A stretch of DNA of 64,000 nucleotides from Typhlomys cinereus (lineage: Eukaryota; Chordata; Mammalia; Rodentia; Platacanthomyidae), in the NCBI GenBank assembly GCA_023101885.1, contig JALPQD010000642.1, positions 62,001 through 126,000 of the forward strand, written 5' to 3'. Positions 11,391-21,378 of the stretch are shown here, piece after piece; within the stretch, counting starts at the first letter, position 1, and each line of letters starts with the position of its first letter. The translations under genes were made by a program, and so were the position numbers. The notes under the pieces are model-generated. The model had not been told where the DNA came from and did not search any database. It was given only the letters and a program-made list of their open reading frames with translations.

Positions 11391-14300
11391 ACCACGGACG
11401 AATTCGGGAACCATCATGGACACCTCCACCTCCTCGTTTACTCTGCCCTGGGATTCACAGGCTCTGCCCTACCAGGACCAGAAAGGCAGGCCGCCTCCGC
11501 TTCCGCCAGGCGTCTATATGTGGGGTCTAGGATCTGAACTCAGGACCTTCCGCCTGCAAGGCAGAGGCTTAACTCCTGAGCCACCTCTCCAGCCCCAGGG
11601 TTTTTGTTATTTGATGTTTCTTTTCCATTACAGGTGAATCGCATGTCGATAGACTGGAGGACTCCCTTGTTTAATGCTTGCATCAGCGGTAGCCAGGACT
11701 GTGTGAATCTCCTTTTCCAACACGGAGCCAGTCCACATCCTGAGTGTGATCTGGCCTCTCCCATTCACGAGGCTGCAAAGAGAGGTAAATCCATCGGGAA
11801 TTTTACTTTTGTCACCCAGTCTTTCAAGGGACATCTTTCTATTGACATAAATAGGGAAAAAGAGGGGTATTCTACAGCAGTTGTTATCTGAGTGGGGCCT
11901 TGGGTGTAGGGGCATTAACATGATCAGGCTCTTTGGGCCCTACTTTTGTGCCATTCCATCGGTGACTCTGGCATGAGATCTCTTATGTGAATCTTTGCTG
12001 CATTTCTGAATTCATGACTCCATATTAAGTAATTTTTTTACTAGTCCATGTTCTTTGTACACAGTTTTGGGCTTCATAATGACAATTTTATTCAATTTTA
12101 TCATGTATCTTGACCATATTCACCCTATGGCTTTCTCCTGTAGTCCTCTGCTCATCTCAAACAGCACCCCTTCTACTGGTAGTGGTGGTGGTGATGGTCT
12201 ATAATTTAGGTTCCATATAAGATGGGAGGTGTGAGGCTTGGTATTTGTCTTTCTTAGTTGATTTATTACCTCCAATTCTATATCCACTTTTCTATAAATG
12301 ATATACTTTTATTCTTTTTGGCTGAGTAAAACTTAGTGGTGTATATATATATGTACCACATTTTATCTATTCATTTGGTGACAGACATCTGGGCTGATTT
12401 CATATCTTCATTATTGTGAATAGTGCTTCAATAAACCTGAGTGTTAAGGTTTCTCTGGGATATGTTTATGATGTGGTTGCTCTGCCTATTGCTGAAAAAT
12501 TCACAACAAAATGGTTTCAGGAGGAACAAAGGTTTTATTCTTGGCTTACGCTTGCCCAGGTACAGTTGTTACTCTAGCTTGGCAGGAGAGTCCACACCAA
12601 CCTGAGGGTTGGAGGGAACTGGCCACACTTTATCCATAGCACTGCTGAGAGAGGTGCAAACTTTCCCTGGCAGACAAGCAAGTACGCAGAAGAATGCCAT
12701 GTTCTCTAACCAGTTGCCTCCATCTTAACCAGGTGCCTCTCACCTACCCCGACCTTCCCTGTCACTTAGACAATCACCTGCAGGCTTGCTCAAGACTTAA
12801 TCTAGCTACTAAACACGGCCCAGATGTCATACAGCCTTCAATTGTCAGGTTGACATGTGCATCTACCCATCAGAATTTGTATTTCTTTGGGTATGTACTG
12901 AGAACTGCTATGACTGGGTCAGGTGATGATCCCATAGTGATTTTGTGATGAATTACTTTACATTTCCATGGTAGCTGTGCCAATTTACATTCTCATCTGT
13001 GTGCATAAGACATCCTTACCAACATTTTTTTATAAAAACAAATTTTTGTCTTCTATTAAGGTCTTAAAGAAAAGTAATTTAGGTTTACCTAAGTTTGCTA
13101 AGTGAACCAGATTTTCAATTTGGGGAACTGTAAGACATTCTATACAGTTCAGGGATAAATCTTTCCATAAAGCCACCATGTTTTCTGATATTTTTAACTC
13201 TGAGACAAAAAGAAAATTTTATGTTTTAGTTTTCTCTAGTATTTCTTGTCATCATTGTAACTATATTTTGCCAGAGAAGTTTCTGCTGTCTTATGGCTTT
13301 TCTAGAATGACTTTGCATGTAATTCATGTGATAACTAACTCCCAAAGCATTGGCATTTATTTCTTTAGAAGCATACTAACTCATTCCATTTGCTGGGTAC
13401 ATACTCCGGAACCAAGTGCTACAAGAGAAACCTAAATGGACAGTGTTTACACTCTAGACCAAGGCAGAGTGATGCTGCTTTCACTAAACCCAGTTCGCCA
13501 GACTGGGCCCTGTTTCCGGCCCATTGTGAAGCTTTTAAGGCTTACCTATGCCACTGTGACCTGTACTTCTCGGTCTACTTTTACATGTTTCCTTTCCACT
13601 CCCTTCTTCACGCCCATCTTCAGTCCCTGTCCCTTCATAGTTTCCCCCAGCTCCGTTTAATTACAAAACTATAACCAATAGATAAAGGCAGATGGCTGCT
13701 GGTTGCTTACCATGAATAATAAATGCAAGTGCAGCTTCATGCATAGTGTGATTCATTATGTTTTGTTGATGGTTGTTGGACTCTGCTCTTTTTTTCTTGC
13801 AAACCAAGGCAAAGTCCTGAGTTCTCTTTATGGAGTGCCCAGGATGTCAAGTGGAGAGCTGACTCACTTGCTAGTGGACTTCAGAGAAGACCTTCACTTT
13901 GTGACCTGTTTTTAAAATCAGTCACCATTCTGAGTAAAGAAATGGCTTTTGGTTGTTGGATATGCTGATGATACATTTAAAAGCACTAAGAAGAGATGGA
14001 CTGTTATTAAGGGAAAATGTGTTTGAACTGTTTTGTTCTCTTTTTTGGGGCTCCAGGCCATGTGATGTGTATTGAGTCCCTTGCAGCTCACGGAAGCGAC
14101 ATCAATCATAACATCAGTCACTTGGGTACTCCTCTGTACGTGGCTTGTAAGAATCAGCACATAAACTGTGCCAAGAAACTTCTGGAGTCAGGTAAGACAA
14201 GAAGCAATGCAAACTGAGGAGAGAAAATGGAAAGCAGTCTAAATGTATTTTAAAGATCTTTCTACTACAACAGAGGAAAGAATGTGGGCATGGGAGTTGA

Positions 14301-17300
14301 GCGAGGTTACATACTGTGTTCTTGTGGGACATTATTCTGTAGTATTTGACCTTTAGTTCTCTCATGTGTAAATGGGCTGCTGTTGATAGTGGTGGTGGTG
14401 GTAACATACACACCTCCTCTTGTTATCACTGTTCCTTCCCTTACCTCTGCTTCTTTCCACTTACATGATCATGTCATTAAGCCCTGAGAAAATGCTAGAT
14501 TTGAGTGGAGGCTTCCTATTTGGAACCATCTACAACAGTTTTTTCAATGTGGAACTTAAAACTTGTTTCATTTTTTTTTGTCTGATAAATGCTGCATTTT
14601 TTCCTTTGAATAATGTTTGTTAGAGGAAAATGTTATTTATCACCTGTCTCTGTCATCCCAGCACTGGGATTGCAAGCGTGTAGCACCACCCACAACTGGG
14701 TGCTGGATTTCAAACTCGGATCCTAATGCTTCCATGGCGACTGAGTTTTTTCTCCAGCCTCCCATTTTCCTCCTATTATTAAATGAAATCAAGTCAATCT
14801 CAACTTCACAGACTATTCTCACCATGTATCCATTTTTGTTAGAGAATTTTAAGGTGTAACATTTTGAGAAGAAAGATGGCAGGACTCTGCTCAGTGGCTG
14901 ATCTCATGTTCTTGTGATTGTTTAGGAGCATGCGTGAATGATGGCAAAGGTCTTGATTCCCCTCTTCATGTCGCGGCCAGAAGGTGCAACACAGAGTTGA
15001 TCAACCTGCTGATAGAGTTTGGAGCGGACATGCAGGCTAAGGATGTTGACGGCAAACGTGCTGTGGATTTGGTGCCTCCAGAGAGCCCTGAGGCCCAGAT
15101 CTTCTTGCAAAGAGAAGGTGCTTCTCCTTTGCTTGAGCCTAACACTTAATGATTCACACCAAGCCAGAAGCTCATACTACTGCAAGTTCACTGTCCCTCA
15201 TATAAGAACCAGTGGTGCTTCTAACTTTAACAAGTAAAAGCAGTGATTGAACAATTTGCGTGAGAGAAGTGGTATTTATTTGGAATAAAGCCCCCTTACC
15301 GTTGAGAAGATACCTGAATTGTCCTTAGAGGCAATTTAGGACCTACTTTTATAGCAGAGTGTTGACTGTATTTCATTTTTTTTTTAGTTGTGGGACTTTG
15401 AAGTAGGCCTCTCTACCAGACTTTGATGTCCTATAACCTGGGTATTTTCTTCCTACTTACTGTGGAGTAAAGCTGGCTTAGGGCAGAATGGCAAAGTGGG
15501 CCAAGGACATCTTCCTGGTCCCAGGGCTTCAAGGCACTTGCTTGGCCAGTAGTCACATGCACTCCTCCAGCAGTATGGGCTGGAAGATTGATCTTGGTAG
15601 GAGGAACGGTCTAACCAAGAGCCCTTTTAGTTAAACAATGGGTAGATCACTGGATAGTTCTGCAGACACTTTGATGATTTCTTGTTTGGAAAAAATTCTA
15701 TGCATAGATACAGGGCCAATTTCTCTCACAGGGCCTCGGGGCCCACAGAAATGTTTTAGTTCCTTTTTAAAATTAGAAGAAAAATAAAATCCAATGAAAA
15801 CTATATTCATATTAATACCAGCGCAATTAGAAAATACCATTTTTAGTATTTTTATTGGGAATGTGCCTGAGGGCCCGCCTAAAACTCAAATCGTAGGATG
15901 AGAGCTGTAAGATCATCTTATAAAATTTTCAAATTGTCTTCGATGACTTTTTTTTCCATTTTATTTTTCAAAACTACTCCTAGAGACCTACTAGGTTACC
16001 TTGCTAATTTCTTTCTTTCACATCTTCCCTGGTGACAGCATAGCTTATGACTCGACTGGTCTGTAAAGGGTAATTTAGGAGGTAAGGAGTGTAGTTTGGT
16101 GGCAGAGTCTATACTTAGCATGTACAAGGCTCTGGGTTCTATTGCTGGGACCCAAAGTCAATACACACAAGACAGCTGTGAAAACAGAAGGAGAACTTGT
16201 TGGGAAGAAGAAGATTCTCAGTGGGAAAAGGAGAGAAGAGGATAAGGTAAGGGTGATAATGACAAAAATACATTGTATGCATATACGAAACTGTAAAAAA
16301 AAAGCATAGATGCAGCATAAATAAGCAAAGAAATAAAATAGTATAACGTGGCATGGCACTGGAAAAACTAGTTGCTGGTTTGCTCCCATGAATTACTCTT
16401 AGGATTTTGGTGAGGCCACCTGCCAGCCGGCTGCTAGCTCACCAGGAACAGTCCCTGATAAGCCCAGAAAATTAGATCCTGGGATCTTACATCACACAGC
16501 AGTTTCTGTCTCTGGGTCTCCTTGCTGATTCAGCCCACATGTTCTTCAGTGCCCAGGGAGGTAATATAATTAAATTCCCTTCTTTTTTTTCAGGGGGGGT
16601 GTGGACAGGAGAATGTCAGCTGAAATCTAAATTGATTTCTGATTTGATTTGTACATGGTTGTTGGGAAAGGCAGAGTTTCCTCTTCTTTGGAGACTAAGG
16701 GAGAGGATTTTAAGAACATGATCCCCCCCTTTTGATCAATATCTAAGCACAATGAAAACAAACCAACTAAGTAATTTTCTTAGTCCAAGTCCACTCAGGA
16801 GAGCCCTTAACCCCCAATGGATTTTGGGTTTGAAGCATCAGATTTGCTAGTAGGAAAAAAAAAAAAAAAAAAGGAAATCAAGGCTCAAAGAGACAGGCCA
16901 ATGCATAAGTATACAATTTTTTGCTGATTTTATTATTGAGCAAAACAATCCCCCTTACTGTTTGCAGGTGTCCACGAGTGGCTGGATGTTCACTTACGCC
17001 TGTGAAATTAGTGCTTACAGCTCTCATCCATCGTCCTGCTTGTAGCAAGTCGTCAGCAGCTATTTATTTAGTGTCAGTAGTTCCATTGGACTCGCTCTGA
17101 CACCTTGCTGGGCATAATTCTCTGTTAGGCTTGTTCTGAGATCTAGTTCTTCATTGGGCTTTCTAGATACCTTGATGGGTATCTAGCCCATATGATGAGT
17201 CACATCCCTCAACATTCCTTTGCGAGGTTATAGTAAGTTTCATTTCCCTCCAATGTATACTTTGTAGTTGTTGATACATGCCTTGAACACATGGATGGAT

Positions 17301-20300
17301 CAGAAGTGTATCCTAAGTTGCAACAAGGTTCTTTTGAAAAGTGCTGTTAGGGCTGTATTAGGGTTCTGTGGAAGAACAGAATCACTAGGATACAATAAAT
17401 AAGTTTATTAAGTAAGCTCACAATAAAGGTAAAGTCTTTCAGAATGGCTGCCTGTAGCTGCTCTGTTTTTGATCTGAATGTCTCACAAAGCCAAAGGATC
17501 CCTAGATGGTCTCGAGCCTCTGTCTCACTGGAGGGTTGAAGACACTGGGCTCTAATGTCGGTGATAAACAGCAGTAAGGCCTAGAGACCAGGCTCCACAG
17601 GCAGCGGGAACAGTGGCAAGGTGGAGAGCATGGAGCTCTGAGTCAGCCAAGGACGGAGGCAATAGCATCAGAAGCAACAAAGAAGGCAATGATGCTTGAA
17701 GTCAACAGCAAGTCGACCCAGGATAAGGAAAAAAGCAAGTCCCTTCTCCTTGCACTACCTGTTATCAGGTCCACCACTGGAAAGGACCACCCACTGTGGG
17801 CTGGGTTTTCCACATCTATTAAGCAAGTATCTGTAGACTCCTTCAGGGGGACTGATCTAATCAATGATTATTTATAGCACAGCTCCACATAGCCTGCAGC
17901 TGTCAATTGACACTAAAATGAAACTGTAACAGGGACATAATTAGAACTGACATTCCTTCCTTTGATGGCATTTGTCTATTTCTACCTCACTTTCTTCTCT
18001 TATCATTTGAGACATGTAGCTTGCTTTACCTGTAACTTGTGGTAGGATATAAGTCAGTAGAGATGATAGAATCATTTTAATTGTGTGTCCATCCTGGGTT
18101 CATAATAAAAATGATGTATGACCCATGCCTTTAACAAAACCCAGGTGCATGAGGTCAACAATAGTTGAAGCAGTATCTGGGATGGGGGACCAAAAGTTTT
18201 TCTTTTTCCTGCTCATACAAACGTAATAGGTACCCCTGTCGCCTCCCTCCCTCCACCCCTCCCTGGACCTCCCTGTTCCTTCCCCCCTTTCCTTTTCCTT
18301 TCCCCCCTCCCTTTCTCCCAGTGCCCCCTCCCCTCATCTGAAGCATCCTTTAATGTGTATATCAACCTTTCCTCTGGGTCCTCCTCTCTGATGAGGTGTA
18401 AGGACTCAGTGGCATTTCCTAGAACTCTTTCTTTTGTTCCCCTTAAGTATAGGAACACTATTGTGACTGTTAATCCCTTGCTTCTAAGGATCCTAGTGCT
18501 TGACTTTGAGGGGTCAATGATACGTTGGTCATTGCGCAGATCAGGCAGAGTCCTATTATAATTGCTTCGGCCCTAACTTGCGTGGAGTATCTTGCATATC
18601 CTGACTCCTCCCATCCTTGTGCTCTTACAATCTTACCGCCTCCCTCTTCTGCAAATTTCCCTGAGCTTCAGGATGGGGAGAGATTAGGCAGGCCTGATTC
18701 CAGGTGGTTGATATAGAGTCTCTGATGTTCTGAATTATGTTTTTGTTTTTTTTTTGTTTGTTTTTGCTGCTCCTGCAATGCCCTTGGCTCCATCCTGATG
18801 GGTATTGAATGTCACCCTCTGGCCAGAGACAAAAAGCTGTTAAAATAGAGTCTTATTATAAGGATAGATTCAAAGGTAGATGGAATAAAAGTAGGAGACT
18901 GTGCTGAGGGGTGGGTCAGTCTCCCCTTACAAAATGGTTACCTTCTATCTGCCAGACTGTATGCCCTCCCTTTCTGGTAAGATCATACCCCATCAGTTGC
19001 AAGTGACCAGGAAGGACAGTCTGTGAGCTTAACCAGGTGTCTCATTACTTACTTACAGTCCTTGATGGTGGCTTATTATCTCTGCTGTAGCATGATCCCC
19101 TCTCTCCTTGTTTCTGGCGGGGCCCTCCTTCCCCTTCCCAAAAATTTATGTTTTAAACTCCCAGTACTCCAGCTGATTCCAAAGCGCAGCTTGGATTGAG
19201 GGGCCACTGCTTCGGGAACAGCTAGGGGGGTATATTGTCGTTGTTTTTGAATTCCCCAAAGAGAATTTCCACTATAATTCGGTGCAAAGAGCCAGAGTGG
19301 GATGAGGCATTGTGCTCTATTCTTTCTCCCTATCACACAATATCCCTGTCCCCTACACACTAGATGCCAGTAACGCCTTACCCAAGTAATGATAATAAAA
19401 AATGTTTCCAGGGCTGCCAGCATGCAAATCTGGCAACCTGAGTTTGAGACTCTGAGCCCATAGAGTAAGAGAAAGGAACTGACTTCCAAAAGATGTCCTC
19501 TAACCTCTATATGTGAATGTTCATGTGTGCACTTGCTCTCTCTCTTTCCTTCATAATAAATAATAAAATATTTTAAGCAACCATGATGAAAAATTTTAAA
19601 AGTATCAAGATGAGGTCCAGTGTCTCCTAGGAATTAAATATTTCCTCTTTCCTCCTGCCCACCTATGCTTGTTGAGAACTGTCATCCTCAAATGTAAACC
19701 CTTGGGTATACCCCGTGTAAAGTTTATGCTTGTTTACATTTCCCTCATGAATCAAAGCTTTGACAGCTCTGAAGAAAGTATCAAAGGAAATGTAACTTAA
19801 TAAGGTAATATATACTTATAATTTATTGGTAGTTCATTATATTTGAATACCCTCAGATCACCTAAATTATAAAGAAAACATCCTTGCACCTACAAATATG
19901 ACTCTTTTTGAGGTAGAAGACAACACTATTAAAGGCTAATTTCATTTTCATTATTAGAATTTTTGTGTAGCTGTGTAATTCCTAAATTAGTTTCCTTAAG
20001 CCTCTGGTAGTACAGCTAAGCTTTAAATTTCTTTCATTTCAAAATTAAAACCCAAATGAACTTAGATGCTGGAAGAGAGAACATGGCATCAGAATGCCTC
20101 CTAACATGGGCATGGGTGATCTTAAGCAGCCCCATAGGTAGTCCTCATAAAATGACATATTCTGGTAGCCAGGGTCCCAGAAAGGATCCCTGTGATCTAT
20201 ACATGCAGAAGGGCAGGAAAATGAAAAGGAAGTGGCTGGATTGTTGAAGGACAGAGAGGGGTTTGGGACGGGACAGGAAGGGGATGGGCAAGGATATAAA

Positions 20301-20542
20301 CTCGTCTGTGTATGAAAAATTCTCAATAAAATGTGCTATATTTTGTAACTTTACAAGGTAAGGAAAGCAGTCTTAGATTGATATCAGAGTGTGACTTGTC
20401 TAATGTTCTTTCTCCAGGGCCTCTTTCTCTGATGCAGTTATGCCGCCTTAGAATTCGGAAATGCTTTGGAATCCTGCAACATCACAGGATTATGGACCTC
20501 GTCCTTCCTGAAGAACTGAAGCGTTTCCTCTTACACCTTTAA
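9055..20542 (+). CDS. ASB9: ASB9, ankyrin repeat and SOCS box protein 9 (spliced, 5' part outside window)
   Basis: Substrate-recognition subunit of a cytosolic Elongin B/C-Cullin5-RBX2 ubiquitin ligase; the known substrates of the family member are creatine kinases (CKB and mitochondrial CK). Joining 9055-9162, 11634-11784, 14057-14191, 14926-15117 and 20418-20542 gives an uninterrupted 236-residue reading frame. It contains ankyrin signatures (SPLHEACLRGH, TPLFNACISGS, SPIHEAAKRGH, TPLYVACKNQH, SPLHVAARRCN) followed by a SOCS box (LMQLCRLRIRKC ... LVLPEELKRFLLHL). Human ASB9 is 294 residues, so about 58 N-terminal residues are missing. I searched 1-9054 by eye for the preceding exon and did not find it. 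All junctions are GT-AG and the phases (0,1,1,1) match. In human, ASB9 lies next to ASB11 on Xp22.2; ASB11 is not visible here. ASB11 was considered as an alternative identity, but exon-by-exon similarity favours ASB9. Confidence 0.95.
9163..10274. other. ASB9 intron, no recognised element
   Basis: Intronic sequence between the first two visible ASB9 exons. No additional exon recognised. Confidence 0.5.
10292..10573 (+). mobile_element. B2-superfamily SINE, intermediate age
   Basis: The head gggctggagagatggatcag and an alignable body show a divergent subfamily of the young SINE. A perfect 17-bp target duplication aaagaattatgtaacaa flanks it at 10275-10291 and 10574-10590. Confidence 0.88.
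11262..11596 (-). mobile_element. Young B2-superfamily SINE next to an ASB9 exon
   Basis: Minus orientation: the A-rich end and a long (TG)n tract are at the left, and the head ends cctctccagcccc at the right. Target duplication agggtctttgttatttg (11245-11261) and agggtttttgttatttg (11597-11613), 16/17 identical. It ends 37 nt upstream of the exon at 11634. Confidence 0.9.
11634..11784 (+). CDS. ASB9: ASB9 coding exon, ankyrin repeats
   Basis: 151 nt, phase 0 to phase 1. It encodes VNRMSIDWRTPLFNACISGS through ASPIHEAAKR, covering one full ankyrin repeat and the start of the next. The acceptor is ttttccattacag and the donor is agag|gtaaat. A young SINE ends only 37 nt upstream of the acceptor junction, and its right target-site duplication ends 20 nt before the exon. 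Confidence 0.95.
12080..13035 (-). mobile_element. Old L1 ORF2 3' segment (interrupted)
   Basis: Sequence such as ttattgtgaatagtgcttca and ccatggtagctgtgccaatt corresponds to the end of L1 ORF2 on the minus strand and parallels the intact copy at about 59480-59760. It is split by an LTR insertion at about 12462-12878. Frames are destroyed. Confidence 0.75.
12462..12878 (-). mobile_element. MaLR-type solo LTR inserted in old L1
   Basis: On the minus strand, aataaaacctttgttcctcc near the end is the U3/R poly(A) region typical of ORR1/MT-like LTRs. It shares the segment cctctctcagcag and the gcaagcctgca stretch with the LTR at 43280-43720. L1 sequence resumes on both sides. Confidence 0.6.
13040..14056. 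other. ASB9 intron, no recognised element
   Basis: No repeat or exon recognised apart from the exon that begins at 14057. An ORF starting at 13178 has a good initiation context but no recognisable domain. Confidence 0.4.
14057..14191 (+). CDS. ASB9: ASB9 coding exon, ankyrin repeats
   Basis: 135 nt, phase 1 at both ends. It encodes (G)HVMCIESLAAHGSDINHNISHLG then TPLYVACKNQH and KKLLES(G), i.e. the end of one ankyrin repeat and most of the next. The acceptor is ggggctccag and the donor is tcag|gtaaga. It is collinear with human ASB9 in the region of the IDHKISHLGTPLYLAC segment. Confidence 0.95.
14640..14762 (-). mobile_element. B3-like SINE fragment
   Basis: ctgtcatcccagcactggga, gcaagcgtgtagcaccaccc and a right end of ttttttctccagcctccc match the reverse complement of a truncated B3-type element. 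Confidence 0.5.
14926..15117 (+). CDS. ASB9: ASB9 coding exon, last ankyrin repeat and linker
   Basis: 192 nt, phase 1 at both ends. It encodes (G)ACVNDGKGLDSPLHVAARR to VPPESPEAQIFLQRE(G). It carries the final ankyrin repeat and the PPESPxAQ linker that precedes the SOCS box in ASB9. The acceptor is gattgtttag. The donor is gaag|gtgctt, which matches the GT rule but is poor at +3 to +5. This weak site sits beside an alternative in-frame stop and poly(A) signal (15118-15289). Confidence 0.95.
15118..15149 (+). CDS. ASB9: Alternative ASB9 C-terminal extension by donor read-through
   Basis: If the weak donor after 15117 is not used, the frame continues as GASPLLEPNT and stops at TAA 15147-15149. 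The product keeps the ankyrin domain but lacks the SOCS box, so it could bind substrate without recruiting Elongin/Cullin5. A human isoform lacking the SOCS box (ASB9-2) has been reported. Its use in this species is inference. Confidence 0.45.
15284..15289 (+). promoter_or_regulatory. Candidate intronic poly(A) signal AATAAA of a short ASB9 transcript
   Basis: A canonical AATAAA lies 135 nt after the read-through stop codon, followed by T/G-containing sequence (ccttaccgttgag and a T-rich stretch by about 15370). The spacing suits a short 3' UTR ending near 15300-15315. No transcript evidence is available here. Confidence 0.45.
15300..17350. other. ASB9 intron, mostly unclassified
   Basis: An ID-type tRNA-like fragment lies at about 16082-16145 (gtgtagtttggtggcagagt ... 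gctctgggttctattgctgg). An A18 tract lies at about 16856-16872. The rest (about 16770-17340) resembles degraded LTR-type sequence but I cannot assign it. Confidence 0.4.
17354..17931 (-). mobile_element. ERVL/MaLR-class LTR, minus strand
   Basis: On the minus strand it starts TGTTACAGTTTC and ends ACCCTAATACA, with AATAAA about 45 nt before the end (attaagtttatt on the plus strand region). The CTAATACA-type end is typical of ERVL/MaLR LTRs. I could not find a clean target duplication. Confidence 0.55.
18190..19130 (-). mobile_element. 5'-truncated L1, 3' UTR only
   Basis: Parallels the 3' UTR of the long L1 at 58387-59300: ctcatacaaacgtaataggt, the C/T-rich (G/A-rich on the sense strand) tract, then the gtgacttgtgtggagt- and ttgtttctggcggggccctcc-type landmarks. 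Homology ends near 19118-19130. Confidence 0.85.
19135..20044. other. ASB9 intron with B3-like fragment
   Basis: A B3-like plus-strand fragment lies at about 19405-19560 (ctgacttccaaaagatgtcc and tctatatgtgaatgttcatg). No exon recognised in the rest. Confidence 0.45.
20045..20345 (+). mobile_element. L1-type 3' end fragment, plus strand
   Basis: gatccctgtgatctatacatgcag, a G-rich stretch and a terminal tctcaataaaatgtgc resemble an older L1 3' UTR. It shares the phrase ccctgtgatc-acatgcag with the piece at 22845-23310. It lies just 72 nt upstream of the last ASB9 exon. Confidence 0.5.
20418..20542 (+). CDS. ASB9: ASB9 terminal coding exon, SOCS box
   Basis: 125 nt including the stop, entered in phase 1. 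It encodes (G)PLSLMQLCRLRIRKCFG then ILQHHRIMDLVLPEELKRFLLHL and TAA. LMQLCRLRIRKC is the BC box that contacts Elongin C; LVLPEELKRFLL occupies the Cul5-box position. The acceptor is ctttctccag. It is separated from the previous exon by a 5.3-kb intron loaded with retroelements. Confidence 0.96.
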
Positions 20543-20640
20543 TTGTATCAGGGGACTGTATTAATAGGCAACAAGGAAACATTATTGAATGCCATGGTCT
20601 CCAGAACTTCAATTAAATTTAGGCTTATAGAGTTTGATTC
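20543..20640 (+). promoter_or_regulatory. ASB9 3' UTR start with ATTAAA candidate poly(A) signal
   Basis: The sequence after the stop holds ATTAAA at 20612-20617, the commonest variant poly(A) signal, followed by T-rich sequence around 20636-20665. This would give a very short 3' UTR of about 90-100 nt. A later AATAAA at 20220 of the next kilobase (21220-21225) belongs to an ERV LTR and could act as an alternative end. Confidence 0.4.
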
Positions 20641-20764
20641 TTTTTGTCAATTATGCCTTTATTTCTAAAAGAGACATTGGATAGTTTATATTATTGGTTA
20701 GACTGCCCCACCTCTGCTTGAGAGTGAATTGGATGTCTTTAAAACAAAACGGTTACGGTTTTGA

Positions 20765-20892
20765 ACATCTATTATGTACCAAGCACTGAGCAAGGAACAT
20801 TTGAGGCATATTCTAATTTAACCCTCACAGCAGATCTTTCAGGTGGGCAGTCTTTGCTACCTTTACCAGACAGTACACGGAAACTCAGTGTG
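20765..20892 (+). mobile_element. MIR fragment
   Basis: Contains ctattatgtaccaagcactg and ttaaccctcacagcagatct followed by a ggtgggcagtctttgctacc segment, all core MIR landmarks. Confidence 0.75.
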
Positions 20893-20936
20893 ATCAATGT
20901 ATCCAACCCAGATCAAGGATACAGGGTGTGGCACTA

Positions 20937-21378
20937 CCGATTCAGGGAGGCTCTAGCCCAGGCTCCCAGGAGGTCTGGGACAAGTACGGACATGCCTCAG
21001 ACATGTCCCAATAGAGGAACCATGCAGGTGGAGGGGTGAACAACCAATGGGAAGGAGGGATGAAAAACCAATGGGAAGCGGCCATCTAACCTGCCTCTGT
21101 AATGGACACCTAGTAAACAGCTAAATGATTGGTGGTTGCTCTCCACCCCCCCTCCCCAGCGGAGAGGTGCCCACACCTGATTGGACCCCTGACCCTATAT
21201 AAGCCCAAGCACTTCCTGAAATAAATGATTCTGCAGCCAACTGGTCCTCTGCCTGCTGCTTCTCGCCTGACTCCCGGGGTCTGGCTGGTGACCCCACACC
21301 TGCTCGCCCCCTTGCCTCGAGCTCTGAAGCCCCGTCGTTTCCCCTTCTTTCCCCGGCTGGCCCGGTGGGGATTCGGCA
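20937..21378 (+). mobile_element. ERVK-like solo LTR with promoter and poly(A) signals
   Basis: Begins TGTGGCACTACC and ends ATTCGGCA. U3 contains CCAATGG at 21044 and 21068 and the inverse ATTGG at 21128 and 21180. TATATAAG lies at 21196-21203 and AATAAA at 21220-21225, followed by a C/T-rich U5. Flanking hexamers ACAGGG and ACACGG differ at one base, compatible with a 6-bp class II duplication. No internal retroviral sequence follows, so it is a solo LTR. It lies in sense orientation, 395 nt after the ASB9 stop. Confidence 0.7.

Noticed and set aside
11304..11637. ORFs of 77-109 codons in poly-Cys/Val frames
   Set aside because: They are translations of the SINE body and its (TG)n tract; the same peptides recur at every young SINE copy (5857, 25622, 27653, 47777, 53470).
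13178..13435. ORF of 85 codons with a gccaccatg start context
   Set aside because: Lies within an ASB9 intron; no domain, no splice context and no similarity recognised. A good initiation context alone is not evidence.
17354..17931. Target-site duplication around the minus-strand LTR
   Set aside because: Flanks agggc and gggac are not a convincing direct repeat, so I do not claim precise LTR ends.
19076..19489. Minus-strand ORF of 137 codons
   Set aside because: Starts in intronic sequence and runs into the end of a truncated L1 3' UTR; no recognisable protein.
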